Source: Puccinellia tenuiflora
Taxonomy: Eukaryota; Streptophyta; Magnoliopsida; Poales; Poaceae
NCBI GenBank assembly: GCA_012064385.1
Contig: QRDG01001736.1
Location: 163,411 to 227,410, forward strand
DNA: 64,000 nt
Direction: 5' to 3'
Position numbers and translations under genes: made by a program. Under the pieces are notes generated by a model. The model was not told the DNA's origin and did no database searches. It worked only from the letters and a program-made list of their open reading frames with translations. Shown here piece after piece: positions 49,432 to 61,955 of this stretch (within the stretch, counting starts at the first letter, position 1; each line of letters begins with the position of its first letter).

Positions 49432-52400
49432 TCAATTGGCATGCTCTGCATTGGGAAAGAAGTGCATTGCAAGGGAAGATGCACTAGCCACCTTCTGGCG
49501 AAGGTTGAACTTTGTTGCAATGAATGGTCGAACATCTTCCACTCCTACCAAGCTTTCCAAAAATGGTAGCAGAGCTAGGAGCTCCTTGTCATTTGGATCG
49601 TCAAACCAGCTCTCTATTGGAACACCATTATCTAACTGGAACCCAAAAGCCTGAAAGCAAGAATATCAGAAAACACAACAGTAACTCATCCTAGTTATAA
49701 GGAATGATCAAGTTTATTGCTGGGCACTCTAATACCAGTGAAGTAAAGAGGAAGATTATATTTGAACTGAAAATGTTTCACAAGTAGTTAGAGGTGAAAG
49801 ATTGAAAATTAGTTACGGGGCAAGGAAGATAAGTTTGGATTGGTCACTCATATTGCTATTCCAGAACAGACATGAAAAGACAGACCCAAACATCATGATC
49901 ATAAAACAGAATAATGGATTATGTTTTGTTTCACCAAGACCCCATATATCTCAGCATCTTGAATAATTTAAACTGTAACCTCTAGAGTAATATATATAGC
50001 CCGATTACTCTATACAAAATTGTTTCATAGTGCAGAACAACACATAAGAATATCATATGCAAAGAAAATCATGATAACTAGATTGGCTCGAATAGTATTT
50101 CAGAGAGCTTCAAAAAGACAAAACAATTGAACTGTGAATAACAAAATGTGTATGGTTTAGTACATACCTGTGGAGAATTATCAACGATGACCACACGAGA
50201 CAAGTCACGCCCAAGAACCGATAGATCCTTTAAGTAGTTTCCCTCCACATAAACACACGAATCGCGATAAACTCGATGGCGGAACAACCTTCTTTTGGGA
50301 TCAAGAACATTAAGTAGCTGTTCTGCATAAATACTTTGACTAGCCGTGAAGATGATTATCTCAAACAAGCTGGCTACTCTCTCCAGAAACTCTTTTAGAT
50401 ATGGACGGCACCTTACATAGATTGTGTGCTCTCTGAGATTGAAATGAACTGGGAAAGTGAAATCGGAATCTTCACAGGGCTCCAGCGTAGAATGAACCAG
50501 TGTCTCTGCATGACATTATAACAATACTATAAGTTAACACTGAATTCATAATGAGCAGAAGACACGAAGGTGTAGTTAAGAGCTAACACCAAACACAAGG
50601 GCATTTTGCATTTTATCAAATAAGTAGAAAGATGAAACCAACAAAAAGTAGAGATTGGTGCACAGCCAGAAAGTTCCACTCATTAACATCAATGAGTTTA
50701 TAGTTATGTGGATAGTACATAAATAATGAAGATCAGGTTGCAGCAGTCATACGACATAACAAACATGTGCAATCATGTTTAACAGTAACTTGCGATCTTT
50801 TGGGTTTCTACCAGTTGACAGTTCGTCCAGATCGTTTGTACTCTTAACTAAAAAATATATTCACCCCTCTCACAAATAAATGTTACAGATCTTTGGCCTT
50901 ATCATGTCGTCCCTCCTACCAAATTAAGGCATATAAGTCTGTCCTAAAAGACAAACCCTTTTAAGTTTGACCAAGTTCATAGAAAAAATATAAACATCTA
51001 TAATACAAAAATAAATGCAGTACGGAAATATATTCCATGATACTGACTTGGTTTTGTAGATATTATTTCTTCCTATAAACTTGGCCAAACATAGAAAATA
51101 ACTTGGGACAAAATTTATATGTGCTATTGAATGAGAGAGTATTATTTTATGTATGAAAGTAAGTTGGTCTACTCTTGAACCGTGTGAAGACTCTACTCTT
51201 AATTAATATACTCTTTGCTCCACTGGTCATACAAATCATTGCTGAATAGCTTAGTACCAGGAAAAGAGGACTGATATAGAGAAATAATAATATTTGTTCA
51301 GTACAGAAGAAACATCAGAAAAACTATCATCAAGACTCGAGTGCCTACATTCGATAAAATATTCACCCAACAATCATCTTACCATCCAGATCAAGGACAA
51401 GTGTGGTTCTAGGGCAGCTCCGAGTTTGCTTGGGAAGAAGAACGGGCCGAAACTTGGGTACAACCATAGATAACTCAGGCAAATCCTTTATGAAGGTATA
51501 AGGATCAAACTCATCAAGCTCCTCAGTCTCATCAGGGTCAGCACACCCATCTGTTGAGATAGAATCTTGACTTTGTTCATCAATACACTCCAGCTTAGAG
51601 TGCTGCATTGCAAGATATATAGCAGACACTTCAGGAGATAGACTACCCAATTCACTGAATTCATCGTTTTCAAGCTTTGTGTTTCCACATGTTGATTGCA
51701 TAGGCACTGCATAAGAGTGGCAAGCATCTTAGAAAGGAGCATTTCTTATTCCCCTATGCATTAATGTGAAAATTCAAACAGAGGTATGACAATTGCTAAT
51801 GCAGATGAATTAAACGGTGTTGGGCACTCACATTCACAGATTCATTTCTAACAGTACATGTTGCAAATAAAAGAACTAATTTAGATACTTTAAAGTTGCT
51901 ACAAGGTTCTCACAAATACCAATTCAACCATACAAAAAAACAAATGCCACGGAGAAAATCTAGCATAGCATTATACGACCTAAACCAGTCAGGGAAACAG
52001 AAAGCAGATACAGTGACTTAGGACTTCGAGATGTACCACTTGTTACCAATCTTCAAGGATTATCATACATTCACATCTCCCCTCCCCATAAAAGGAGCTC
52101 CAAAATACTAACCTAAATTGAATACTACAGATGGGAAAGATCTAAGTATATCTTGGCCTAAAAACTAATAAATAAGGGAAAAGGTGCCATTATATGGGTA
52201 TAAACCTTATTAGGACCTAAGGTATCGAGGAAATAAGAATTCATACCAGACAAGTTACAAGTTGCTATCTTAAGCATAAATCTAGTACACTGATACATGT
52301 TAAGATGGTAAAAAATTAAAATTGCATTTTTTTAGGGAAAGGAGTTCCAATATTTGAATATTTTGTACCTTTGCTTAAACCGTCACCGTCGTCTTCATTA

Positions 52401-53543
52401 TGATGGTGGAACGGTTGAGAAAATATGGAAAGCTCTTCCTCCTTTGCTTGAGACTGCTGACGGAATGAAGACCAAATAGACATATATAAGAATGTAAAGT
52501 AAAGAACGGTTCAAGGAATAATCAAGTTCAGGATTCCGGTGATGCAACAATTAATCCTACTCTAAAATTTGGTTCTAGCAGTAATAATTAGCCATAAAAA
52601 TGATTAATGCCTGAATCAAACAATTGCTGCACAATGACAGATGATTGATGTAGTCTTGTTACTCTTGTAAATGTGAAAAATAGGCCTATGCCATACAAGT
52701 ACCTCAGATATAGCTTATAAAGGACCTACATAACTTGTGTATGCATCCGAAAAATGTTGTTATGCAGAAAAAAACACTTAAATGGGATGGTTTTCAGTTT
52801 TCAGCCCATTTTTTATAACTTGGCTGAAATGTGTTGCACGATAACATGAGTAGACAAAGCCAGCTCAGCAATAAGCATAATTCTTAAACAATGTACCTTG
52901 TGATCGAGCATACTACTACTTGGCACATTAGCAACTTCATTCTCTGTATCGGCAGAATCAGAGAGAGATGTCAATTTTCTTCCACCACTAAGAACTCGAT
53001 TTTTCTTTAGAAGGTTTTCAGCTGTAGAGTCATAATTGGAGCAATAGGTTAGTACAAAAGCAAGACAGCTCTAGTGGATACCCACGTAGCCAACTTTCTA
53101 AGAGCTCACAATATTACATTGTTCCAGAGCAACTCCTAACAGTCAACTGAAGTAATAATCATGGAAAACACATTTGCCAAAAGTGAGTTAAAAGGTCTCT
53201 ATATATAACAGATTAGCTTGGACTTACAGGAGAACTGACAAATGACAATATACAACAAGTACGATACCTAACAATAAAATATTTATCTTTGCTCCTCGAT
53301 CCAAGTTTCTATTAACTATCTTAGTATATACTTTACAATAAAAGTTGCACCATAGCGCAGAACAGTTGTAAAGGGGAAGCGAACTTTACCAGGTTTCTGC
53401 TTTTTAGAGGAAGAGGTGATCAAATCATTGACTTTCTTTTCAGGAGCTGCAGTCTGAGTTGATCTTCTAGGTTGTCTACCGGTTTTCGTATTAACATGCT
53501 CGGCAGTTGCATTTCTTGCAGGGCCCTTTTTTCTTGTCGGCAT
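49432..53543 (-). CDS. SCP/NIF-type CTD phosphatase (SSP4/5-like)
   Basis: Six exons join in phase: 53543-53390, 53021-52897, about 52453-52369, 51706-51383, 50505-50168 and 49650-49432, giving about 414 residues. The N-terminal 230 residues are polar (MPTRKKGPARNATAEHVNTK, then AENLLKKNRVLSGGRKLTSL). The C-terminal FCP1-like domain starts TTLVLDLDETLVHS, with the catalytic DLDET built across the exon 4/5 junction, then VRCRPYLKEFLERVASLFEI, IFTASQSIYAEQLLNVLDPK, RVVIVDNSPQ and GVPIESWFDDPNDKELLALL. These are the metal and phosphate ligands of the family, which removes phosphate from serines of the RNA polymerase II tail in the nucleus. The end is FFPNAEHAN. A TCAG acceptor at 53683 and a GC-rich exon near 55640-55750 indicate a 5' UTR intron. 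Confidence 0.9.
50857..51145. mobile_element. Degenerate Stowaway-like MITE in an intron
   Basis: CCCTCCTACCAAATTAAGGC, AGTTTGACCAAGTTCATAGA with AAAAATATAAACATCTATAA, and CTTGGTTTTGTAGATATTAT with CTTGGCCAAACATAG follow the inner pattern of Triticeae Stowaway MITEs. The ends TATTCACCCCTCTCA and GAATGAGAGAGTATTA are weak TA-flanked inverted repeats. It lies in intron 4 of the CTD phosphatase gene. Confidence 0.55.
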
Positions 53544-53679
53544 CCTTCAATCAAGAAAAATTCTTGTCCAAAGCTAGCTCGTATACGAGAACTGGAAGAC
53601 CAGACCTTACAGCACACTTCTGCCAAGATAGTTAAGGGTAATTGCACAAACTCCTTCAAAATACCCCTCAGAGTGCAGA

Positions 53680-55260
53680 CCTGATGGAAATTGGCCAAGG
53701 GAATTAGAGCAAAGTCCAGCACAAATCTCACTCAGTCAAACCCTGATATAGTGAAGTCAGGACAAAATGAGAGTATGCTGCAAGATAGCATAAGGACGAG
53801 GGTGTTGAAGGGTAATAACAGTGAAGATTAAATTTGGTTCAAGATGTTGGTTGCAACAACAGCATTTTAGATTCGACAGCCAGCCTATAAACTCTCTGTA
53901 ATCGCTAATCACAACACATAAAGTTCAGTCTCAGAGAATCACAAATTTTCTCTGAGTCTACATTGCACTTTGCTTAGCAATTCAAAACATTCACAGGATA
54001 TTCATCCAGGGTTCCAGGCAATCCTTCATTTCATTCTTTTATGAGAAAATTGCGTGCTCCTAATCATCCGGCAATTCAATCACGCAACAACACACCTAAT
54101 TATAAGAATTGGTTTTCACAAATTGCACAGTTTTCATTTTTTGAGTGTGTCTGTCAGTATGTGTCTAGGTAGTCCAAACCAAATAACAGTAGACGAATTA
54201 AAACATTGGTTCAGACCGATATCTAGTACACTACAACTGAACTATGCAAAGTTAAGCCTCAGAGAAACACAAATTTCCTCGAGTCTACATTGTCATATGA
54301 ATGCTCAACAATTCAGTATATTTACAGATCTATGCAGCAATGCACTGCTTCCTTTCATTCTTTTATTTGGAGAAATACATATGTCTCTAATCATCAGCAA
54401 CTCAACTACGCAAGCACACACACCTAACTAGAGCAGACTGATGGAAATTAGCAAAGGGAATTAGAGGGAAGTCCAGAACAAATCAGTCAAACCCTGATGT
54501 AGTTAGTCAGGACAAAATGAGAGGATGCTGCAGGGTAACATAACGACGAGGGTGTTGCAGGGTAATAACAGTGACAATTAAATCTGGTTCAAAATACTGG
54601 TTACAACAACAGCATTTAGATTCGACAGCCAGCAAGCCTACAAACTCTCATTAATCACGAATCTTACAAAACACATGAAGTGCAGTCTCAAAGAATCACA
54701 AATTCTATATTTCCCATTCCTCAGCAATTCAAAACATTCACAGGATATTCATCCAGGGTTCCAGGACACTCCTTCATTTCATTCTTTCATGAGAAAATTC
54801 GTGTGCTCCTAATCATCCAGCAATTCAATCACGCAACCACACACCTAATTATAATCATTGGTTGTCACAAATCGCACAGTTTTCTTTTCTTTTTTAAGCG
54901 TATCAGTAAGTGTCTAGGTAGTCCAAACCAATCAGCAGTAAACAAGTTAGAACATTGCTTCAGACCGATATCTAGTACACTACCATCGGATGAACAGTGC
55001 AATGTTTCGCCTAAGAGAAACACAAAATTCCTCATCCACATTGCCCTGCGCTTAACATTTCGGTGTATTTACAGAACTGCGCAGCAATGCGCTCCTTCCT
55101 TCCATTCTTTTATCTGGATAAATTCATATGTCCGTAATCATCAGCAATTTCAAACAAGCAACCACATACCTAACTATAATCAGAAACCATCGGTTGTCAC
55201 GAATTGCACACGGTTTTCTTCTCAGCAAGTGTCCAATTAGTCCAACCCAGTTAGCAGCAA
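53680..55260. repeat. Tandem duplications in the 5' UTR intron of the phosphatase gene
   Basis: A block starting CTGATGGAAATTGGCCAAGG and continuing through TCAAACCCTGATATAGT, GACGAGGGTGTTG and ACAACAGCATTTTAGATTCG (53680-54425) is repeated from about 54433 with 80-90 percent identity by eye. Within each half, CAGCAATTCAATCACGCAAC with ACACACCTAATTATAA recurs (54070, 54393, 54824, 55142), so a unit of roughly 330-380 bases underlies it. Confidence 0.75.
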
Positions 55261-55589
55261 GCCAGAACGAGCACTAATTCAGACCCAAATTCCTATTGCA
55301 CCACCATGGAAGGAACAGCGGAAATCCCAGAGGGCAGAGGCGGCGGCCATTAATTGGCTACTGCGCCAACAGCCCAGATCCTACCCTCCTCCCGAGAGGA
55401 CGCCACACCACTACTACCCGCCACTCACTCTCCCCACAGAAATCAGACGATTCACAGACACCGCGACCCCAGGCGCCCACCCCTCGGCACCGGGCGGGCA
55501 CTCGCAACTCCCGCCCACCAGAGGCGAACCCGCGGCGACCCGGGGAGGAGGGGAGGAAACCCGAACCCGAAACAAAACGCAGCGACATT

Positions 55590-55860
55590 ACCGAGACACG
55601 AGCAGCAGGAGCGATTCGGGAGCCAGAGGGGACTTACCGGAGGGAGCGGCGGTGTCGGCGGCGGGAGAGGAGGTGGGCGCGGGGGCAGAACCCTAACCCT
55701 AGCGGCGCCGGAGGCGGGGGCGACGAGGAGGGGTTTTTGAAACGGAGGCTGCCTGCCGTGCCGGGGAGGGGAACACGCGAGAGTGGGTGGGGAAAGCGTC
55801 GCGATTAAGAAATGTTGTACTAGTCAGCAGCAGGGGGAGCGGATGGCGACGGGAAAATGG
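55590..55860 (-). promoter_or_regulatory. GC-rich first exon and promoter of the CTD phosphatase gene
   Basis: The minus strand has a CCGCC-rich exon-like stretch that ends in CTCCCTCCG followed by GTAAGTCC (donor near 55633). The stretch 55640-55800 is CpG-rich, as is usual for broadly expressed grass genes. No TATA box was found. The transcription start is not defined. Confidence 0.5.
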
Positions 55861-56059
55861 ATTGGACGGGTGTTGTTACGCTAGCGGGTCGGGCGCCTCC
55901 GGATCCCCACCTACCGCGGGTGGATGACGGGTGGGCCATGCTGCGGGGCGGTGCCCACGTGTCGGCGGGGTGGTGTGCGGTTGGTGCGGTGAGGAAAGTT
56001 ACGCGGGGATTTCGGCGCCCCTGTGTAGTGTGTGTGCACGGACAGAGCTGACTCGTATC

Positions 56060-56831
56060 GGATAGGGTATAGGAGTTTTTTTTAAATATTATTTTTTAAA
56101 CAAAAATTGTAAATATAACACGTAAATTGATTTTTTTTTTCAAAAATAATGCATCGTCGGCCGTTAGGGGGCCGAAACACTCCTAATCAACTAGACTGGG
56201 CTTTACTAGTGGGCGTTTCGGCCCTCCCGACCAAAACACTCTTAACTAATTAGATTTACTATCTAACATAAACTGAGGCCTACTCTACTCATCTTATATT
56301 TTGTTCTTTTAAATTCAGAAATTTTGTTAAATTTATATGTTTTATTTTATAAATCTAAATAATACAAATAATATATCAAAAATTATCCGTAAAATGTGTA
56401 GAATATTAATATGACATCCTCATCCATGATTGCATCATGTAGTTTGTTGTTTAGTTGCATATCAACTAAATAATATGTTGGAAATAATATAAATGTTATC
56501 CCTAATCCATTTAATCTATTATAGCTCGCCCATGAAATGTTTTGCCAAAAAATATTAATCCATTTAATCTTGTGTTGCTCTCCCATGATTTTTTTCCTTT
56601 TCTTTTAAATTTCAGAAAATGTGTTAAACTTGTTATTTATATCTTTTGTTTGTAAATCTGAATAATACAAATAATATATCTAAAATTATCAGAAAATGTG
56701 TGGAATATTAATATGCCATCTTCATCCATGATTGCATCATGTAGCTTACTGTTTAGTTGCATATCAACCAAATAATGGGTGGAAAATAATACGTATAAAT
56801 GTTATCTCTAATCCATTTAATCATATTAGTT
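56060..56831. repeat. Two direct copies of a 220-bp AT-rich unit
   Basis: ATAATACAAATAATATATCA, TGTGTAGAATATTAATATG, CATCCATGATTGCATCATGT and TTAGTTGCATATCAAC occur at 56340-56530 and again at 56650-56830. An inverted, diverged piece of the same unit lies at 57575-57710, across the MITE at 56832. The stretch 56060-56260 is a spacer with no gene. Confidence 0.7.
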
Positions 56832-57553
56832 AGAGTAAATTCCATTTTTTACCCCCCTAATTTCACTTTTTTGACACCAGTTACCCTATTTGCAAGTTGT
56901 CATCCAAATTACCCCATTTAGTGATATCTTTGCCAATTTTTACCCCCTCTAAAAATGTGTGGGTGTTTTGCCCTGCCATAAGGTCACGTAGCGGCCACCT
57001 ATGATCATCCCGTTTGAACTTTGCTGCTGTTTAAGATGCTGTCTACAAGAAACCTGTAGCATCCAGCCGCATGTACATGCTCTGCTGCTCGTAATCACCA
57101 GAGTCTTGCTCCACATGGACATGCTCCTTTCAGCGCTTCGGCCATAGGTCTCACGACGTGCACCCCTAAAGCATCTAGCCCAACATAAAAGAAAATCTAA
57201 CAGCTAGCATTACGTAGGTTCGTGCTGCACTTGAAACTAGAACCATTTTTCCTTTGATTAGCGCCTTCAAACTAGAACCACAATCGTGAGAATAAAATCA
57301 GACAGGTCGTGCTGCACTTGACGTGAACCAGTTTAGGCCGAAGGAGAAAATCGACAAAAGAAAAAACAGCATGCATGGTATGCCACGTAGGTCTAACGGC
57401 TGGGACCCACAGGATAGGAAGCTTCTAAAACCTTAAATGGGGTAAAAATTGGCAAAAACATAACTAAATGGGGTAATTAGGATGAAAACTTGCTAAATGG
57501 GGTAATTAGCGTCAACAGAGTTAAACTGTGAGGTAAAAAGTGAAATTTACTCT
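56832..57553. mobile_element. MITE with 7-8 bp target duplication, 722 bp
   Basis: The left end AGAGTAAATTCCATTTTTTA and the right end, read in reverse, AGAGTAAATTTCACTTTTTA are matching inverted repeats that extend into ATTACCCCATTTAG motifs on both sides. ATTAGTT(A) is repeated at 56825-56831 and 57554-57560. A 7-8 bp duplication suggests a hAT-like or Mutator-like MITE. No coding capacity. Confidence 0.8.
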
Positions 57554-57740
57554 ATTAGTTATTTAGGTGATATGGAGTAAAGATGAGGATACTATATTAA
57601 TGTTCTGCACATTTTCTAACAATTTTAGACATATTATTTGTAATATTTAGATTTATAGAACAAAAGATGCAAATTTAATAATTTTAATATATTTTCTAAA
57701 ATTTAATAGAGAAAAGGAAAAAGAAATGAGATATTTTGCC

Positions 57741-57807
57741 TGCGGCAGGATTCGAACCTGGCTCCCAGGTGGAGAGTAAGCCATAACCACTAGAGTAGGA
57801 CTGAGTT
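57741..57807 (-). tRNA. tRNA-like remnant (box B and partial D arm)
   Basis: On the minus strand CTAGTGGTTATGGC is followed by ACTCTCCACCTGGGAGCC and AGGTTCGAATCCTG. The last part is a perfect pol III box B and T-arm. The first resembles a D arm. The 5' acceptor strand does not pair with the 3' side, and the middle resembles tRNA-Glu only loosely. It is more likely a decayed tRNA or SINE head than a working tRNA gene. Confidence 0.3.
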
Positions 57808-58004
57808 TATGTTTGATAGTAACCTGGCTCCACGATGTACTCCTAGCCAAGCCGTTGGTGCTGCACGCGAAGCCACGCCTGCCAATGCACCTCTACCCTG
57901 ACGACGCCGTCGTGTAATATATGTTCGGAAGCGTTAATGTTGGAAATAAAAGGTCAAGGACGATAAAAAAATATATATCGTTGTTTTACTAGGATCATTG
58001 TGTG

Positions 58005-58040
58005 CGTGTGGGGCGGGGGGGGGGGGGGGGGGTCGCCCCC
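58005..58040 (+). repeat. G-run of about 20 bases
   Basis: A long G homopolymer is followed by TCGCCCCCACC. Its exact length is not reliable. Similar G-runs lie at 16699-16712 and about 63499-63521. Confidence 0.8.
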
Positions 58041-60270
58041 ACCCTGATGGTAAGGATGTCAAAACTATTTAAACTATTTAACATGATGTTTTAAATATGA
58101 ATATGCAAATTTCAATTGTTCAAAGTAGTTAAAATTAATCAATGATAATAGTTGTGTATTTAACCAATTAAATATCATCAAGGTTCACTCAAGGTGGCTC
58201 ATAGCTCAAATTAATTTTATGTCATTAAGTTAGAATGAATTCTCCTTACAAAATCCTGGACAACATGAACTTGTGGTCAATGAGTTAGATTGATTTCTCA
58301 CTATTGGAACATGCTCTATCTAAAGTTTTTTAAAAATCAGCATAAGAACATGTACAATAAAAATGCTAACATCATATTTATCCTATGATAGTTCATTAAG
58401 ATAATACAATCATCGATTCGACATCACGTCCTTTTTTAGTTGTAACAAAGGAAATGTTTTGACATTTTGTCGCCCGAGAGGTTTTTTTTAATGTAAGACA
58501 AGTTTCAAAATAAAAAATACTACTAAAATAATTAAGACAAGCTAGAGGAAGTTCTGAAACAACTTTGAAGATAGCTCATTTTAGAGTTGAACAAAATAGG
58601 TGATAATATAGTTATAGCAACATCGAAGGTTTCTGCATTGTAATAATAATCAACAATGACATGATATCTTTATATTTTCTTGCTTTGCCCAATTTGTTAT
58701 CATTTCATCAAAAGTTAGGATTATCATATCATTTTCTGCATAAATTGACATCTTTCAAGAGAGTTTTGAACTATCATTTTTCCGGCTGAGAAAACATGTC
58801 CTCACATTATTAACCAAATACATTGACTGAACTAATACAATTAAAAATTTAGATCAACAAAATATACAGATCCAAAATACCATAAACATAATCCATCACA
58901 TACCTAAATTTGGTTTCGGCCACCCCATAAACTAGCCAAATCAAATCCTACTTAAATACAACACTTAACATATTGTTTAGAGTCGGATTTTTTTAGATTG
59001 TGAATTAGCTACCATAAAGAGAACACGTTGATTTCGTAATAAATTAGACCTAGTCCCTCTTTTCAGTTCGGAATTGGTTTTCTGCCGTGTTGACTAAAAC
59101 AAGCATAATTTTTTCATACGGAGTCTGTTCTGGACGCACGACCGCTCAAATTGTTTGGAAAAAACACGCTCATCTAAATGTGTTCGTCAAAAATCAAGGT
59201 AGAGCGACCGTCTTACCTTTCCCTGCTGCAAATAGTGAGATAGTTTCCTCGGTTTATTTTGAAATAGTTTTTTCTGTTGACATTAACATGTGCTCGATGA
59301 ATCGTCTAGTCCCTTTGTAATTGCATGCATCTTGTCTTAATTGATTTGGAGGTATTTATGGTTTTAGATGAGATATTTATGTTGGTGAGGAATGTTCTAT
59401 AAAAATGTAAAAAATCGAAATTCAAAATGAAATTTATTTGGCGGGTGTAAAATAAACATACTATATTCAACAACTAATAGGTACCAAACAATACAACATC
59501 ACTATTCATTCATTATAATTCCATAACAATCACTTGATTCAGAATTATGTACTTTTTTCTATCACCTTTTTTTCGGAGCACAGGCAACCCCTGGCCTCTA
59601 CATCAAAGAGATGCATATCTCTACTGAATGAATATGGGATTGAAATTCAAATTTCACATGTTTATAAATAGTACATTTCTAGCATACCTTTCTAAAGGAT
59701 GTTTTGAAAACTTTTCAACATGATTTGGACAGAGCTAATTTGGTTTCCACCAGATATTTTCTCTGTTTAGACATATACTTTGCATCAGTACAACTCAGAC
59801 ATGTGGAGGAAACTATATGGACCTACAAATTCATCCCATATACATGTTGTATCAAAAAGTACAAAAACATTATATTGTAGTCATATTACTGCCTGCTAAT
59901 CTTCTATGAGCTCCCCCTAGGTGTGACTATATATGCATAACGTGTGGCGTGAATCTCCAGATATACCTAACATGCGTATTAGCTTCGACATTTGGTCGTT
60001 TATTCGAAATGATGGTACACTACTTAACGGAAGGACTAGGCCTAGTTGAACATACGAGGGTCCAGTTTTTTGGCAGCTTAAAATATAAGGTGCCCCTCCT
60101 CAACTTCTCTCATAATCCGTCCAACTTATTACTCGGTGTTTCTAAATTAGTCATCTTATAACTAGTTTAAAAATTAAAAAAATAAGGTGGGTGGCTTTTT
60201 TTAAGCCGATAAAAGAACTGGACCTAGCTGGCCAGTGGGGTTGTGAACTTGAGATGATCTCTAAATTAAT
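58041..60270. other. AT-rich intergenic region
   Basis: No convincing gene. Short frames at 59087-59320 and 59949-60161 (plus) show no domain and have no splice or promoter context. Confidence 0.4.
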
Positions 60271-60272
60271 TA

Positions 60273-60479
60273 CTCCATCCGTCCTAGATTATAAGACACA
60301 TCTCCAAAACCATGCAGTCTCAAAATCCGCCCACCTCTAAGACCCATTTGCATTAATTTCTCTTCAATTAGTGGATGGTTTACTCTCTCCACCAATACAT
60401 GAAAGATTTGAGCCCAAATAAAAATCACCTTGGGTCAAGATATTTGGCTAATGAGTTCTATAAAGTAGGACGGAGGGAG
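60273..60479. mobile_element. Stowaway MITE, 207 bp
   Basis: CTCCATCCGTCCTAGATTAT on the left and GTAGGACGGAGGGAG on the right form the classic Stowaway inverted repeats, flanked by TA (60271-60272 and 60480-60481). The interior has the usual short non-coding sequence. Confidence 0.9.
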
Positions 60480-60764
60480 TAAGAGAGACGACAGAGACGT
60501 CTATGTACTCAGCCTGCAAGTTATTACATGCATCATGCATGCATAATTGCATTATTTGCATATGCATAAACATGCCACCACCTTTTGGATTTGGACTTTC
60601 TTTCCCGATGCAAGCGTGGTGACGACCACGCACACGGTTTGTACAACGCAATCTGTCCCTGGTGCATAATTAGCCCACTAGCGTGGTGGAAGTGACAAAG
60701 CAACAAGCAGATGGGCTTTCTCCTCTTAGGTCAGGTGGATCCAGGCCTGATCTGAGCTCGGCAA

Positions 60765-61110
60765 TTGGTGCCATTTGGGCTTTTTAATCTCGCACTCTTG
60801 ACTCGCCAAGTTTGGAGGATACTAATGGAACCTGAAACCCTCTGTGCTAGAATTTTGAAGGCAGTATACTTTCCAACTTCGGATGTTATGTCAGTAGAAT
60901 TGGGTTCTAAACCATCGCAAATTTGCCGTTCCCTTTGTGACGGCCGAGATATGCTTAAAATGGGGCTGATAAGAAGGATAGGCGATGGTCCCACTACAGA
61001 TATGCATGGCTAGCAAACTGGACCCCGAGAGATTTTGGAACGAAACCATTTGGAACTCGCACTGATATTTGTACCAGCGACCAGGCAATGGGACATACAG
61101 AAACTTGAAC
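60765..61110 (+). pseudogene. LINE reverse-transcriptase tail fragment
   Basis: The frame reads NLALLTRQVWRILMEPETLC, ARILKAVYFPTSDVMSVELG and MLKMGLIRRIGDGPTTD. This matches the stretch between reverse transcriptase and zinc-binding tail of plant LINEs (LARQAWR, LCARVLKAKYF and RVGDG are the usual motifs). After a frameshift it continues with ANWTPRDFGTKPFG. Both ends are missing. Confidence 0.75.
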
Positions 61111-61910
61111 AGCATATGCTACCGATGGATGTTGACGCGACCAAGCAGCTTCGGCTGGGCCTGCCGATCAATGGGGGACGACGAAATAGAACTGCCGGTG
61201 CTCACCTAGACGTGCTCTGGTTTGGTTTCAGTTTGGTATCCCACAAAAAAAAATTAAAGAAAATATTTACAAGTTTTCAAAAATATTGAAAAAAAAAAAC
61301 CCCCCGAATGCAGGCTGTCTGCAAATATGTCGAGTTTAGGACAAGGTAACGATGACGGGACCAGGACCAGGAGGCGACTAGGACAGGGTGTGAATAATTC
61401 AGCCCTTCTCGACTCCTCGCAGCATATGTCCAAATTCTACTAGATCTCTCTTCTTGCCGCCATCCTTTTCCACGCAGCAATACAAGTGCACAAGAAATCT
61501 CCATGCATGATATATACACACCTCATCCTTATCACCTTCACTTGCTTTGTGTAATGTTCTTCTTCACATGCACATATTCCAAATGCCTGGTCACATATGA
61601 TCAGCCTCATCCATGTCGCTGGGGAATGCGATTGGATTTGGAATCCAATTGGGCTGGACCTGTCTGTCTACATGCATTGGTCAACCAACTTGGACAACTC
61701 AAATCCAAATCCCTGGATGCTCTCCAAAAAGGAAAGGCAGCCAGATGCATGTCTTTCACATCCAGCAGCCAATTGGCTATTTAGTCTGGTTGTCGACGGC
61801 GCCTTTGGCTTGTCAAAGGCCAATATTCGTTTTACATTTGTCAAACACGCTCCCTTGTCTGTTGTCTCACCAAGATTCTAATCTGACCCCATGGCTCATT
61901 GGCTCCTGCC
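61111..61910. other. Spacer and upstream region
   Basis: No recognised gene. An A-run and a C-run lie near 61290-61305. The stretch 61560-61900 has short frames in several phases without domains and may be promoter sequence for the small frame at 61956. Confidence 0.35.
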
Positions 61911-61914
61911 TACT

Positions 61915-61922
61915 TATAAATA
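61915..61922 (+). promoter_or_regulatory. TATA box before a small open frame
   Basis: CTTATAAATACATG contains a good plant TATA box. The nearest ATG of a sizeable frame is 41 bases downstream of the start of the box, which would leave a very short leader. Confidence 0.4.
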
Positions 61923-61955
61923 CATGACCAGGCAATCAACAGCCAGTCGGAGTCC

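Noticed and set aside
55692..55704. Telomere-like CCCTAACCCTAG, and TTAGGGTTTAGGGTTT at 29704
   Set aside because: Only two units each, a common chance occurrence in plant promoters and transposons.
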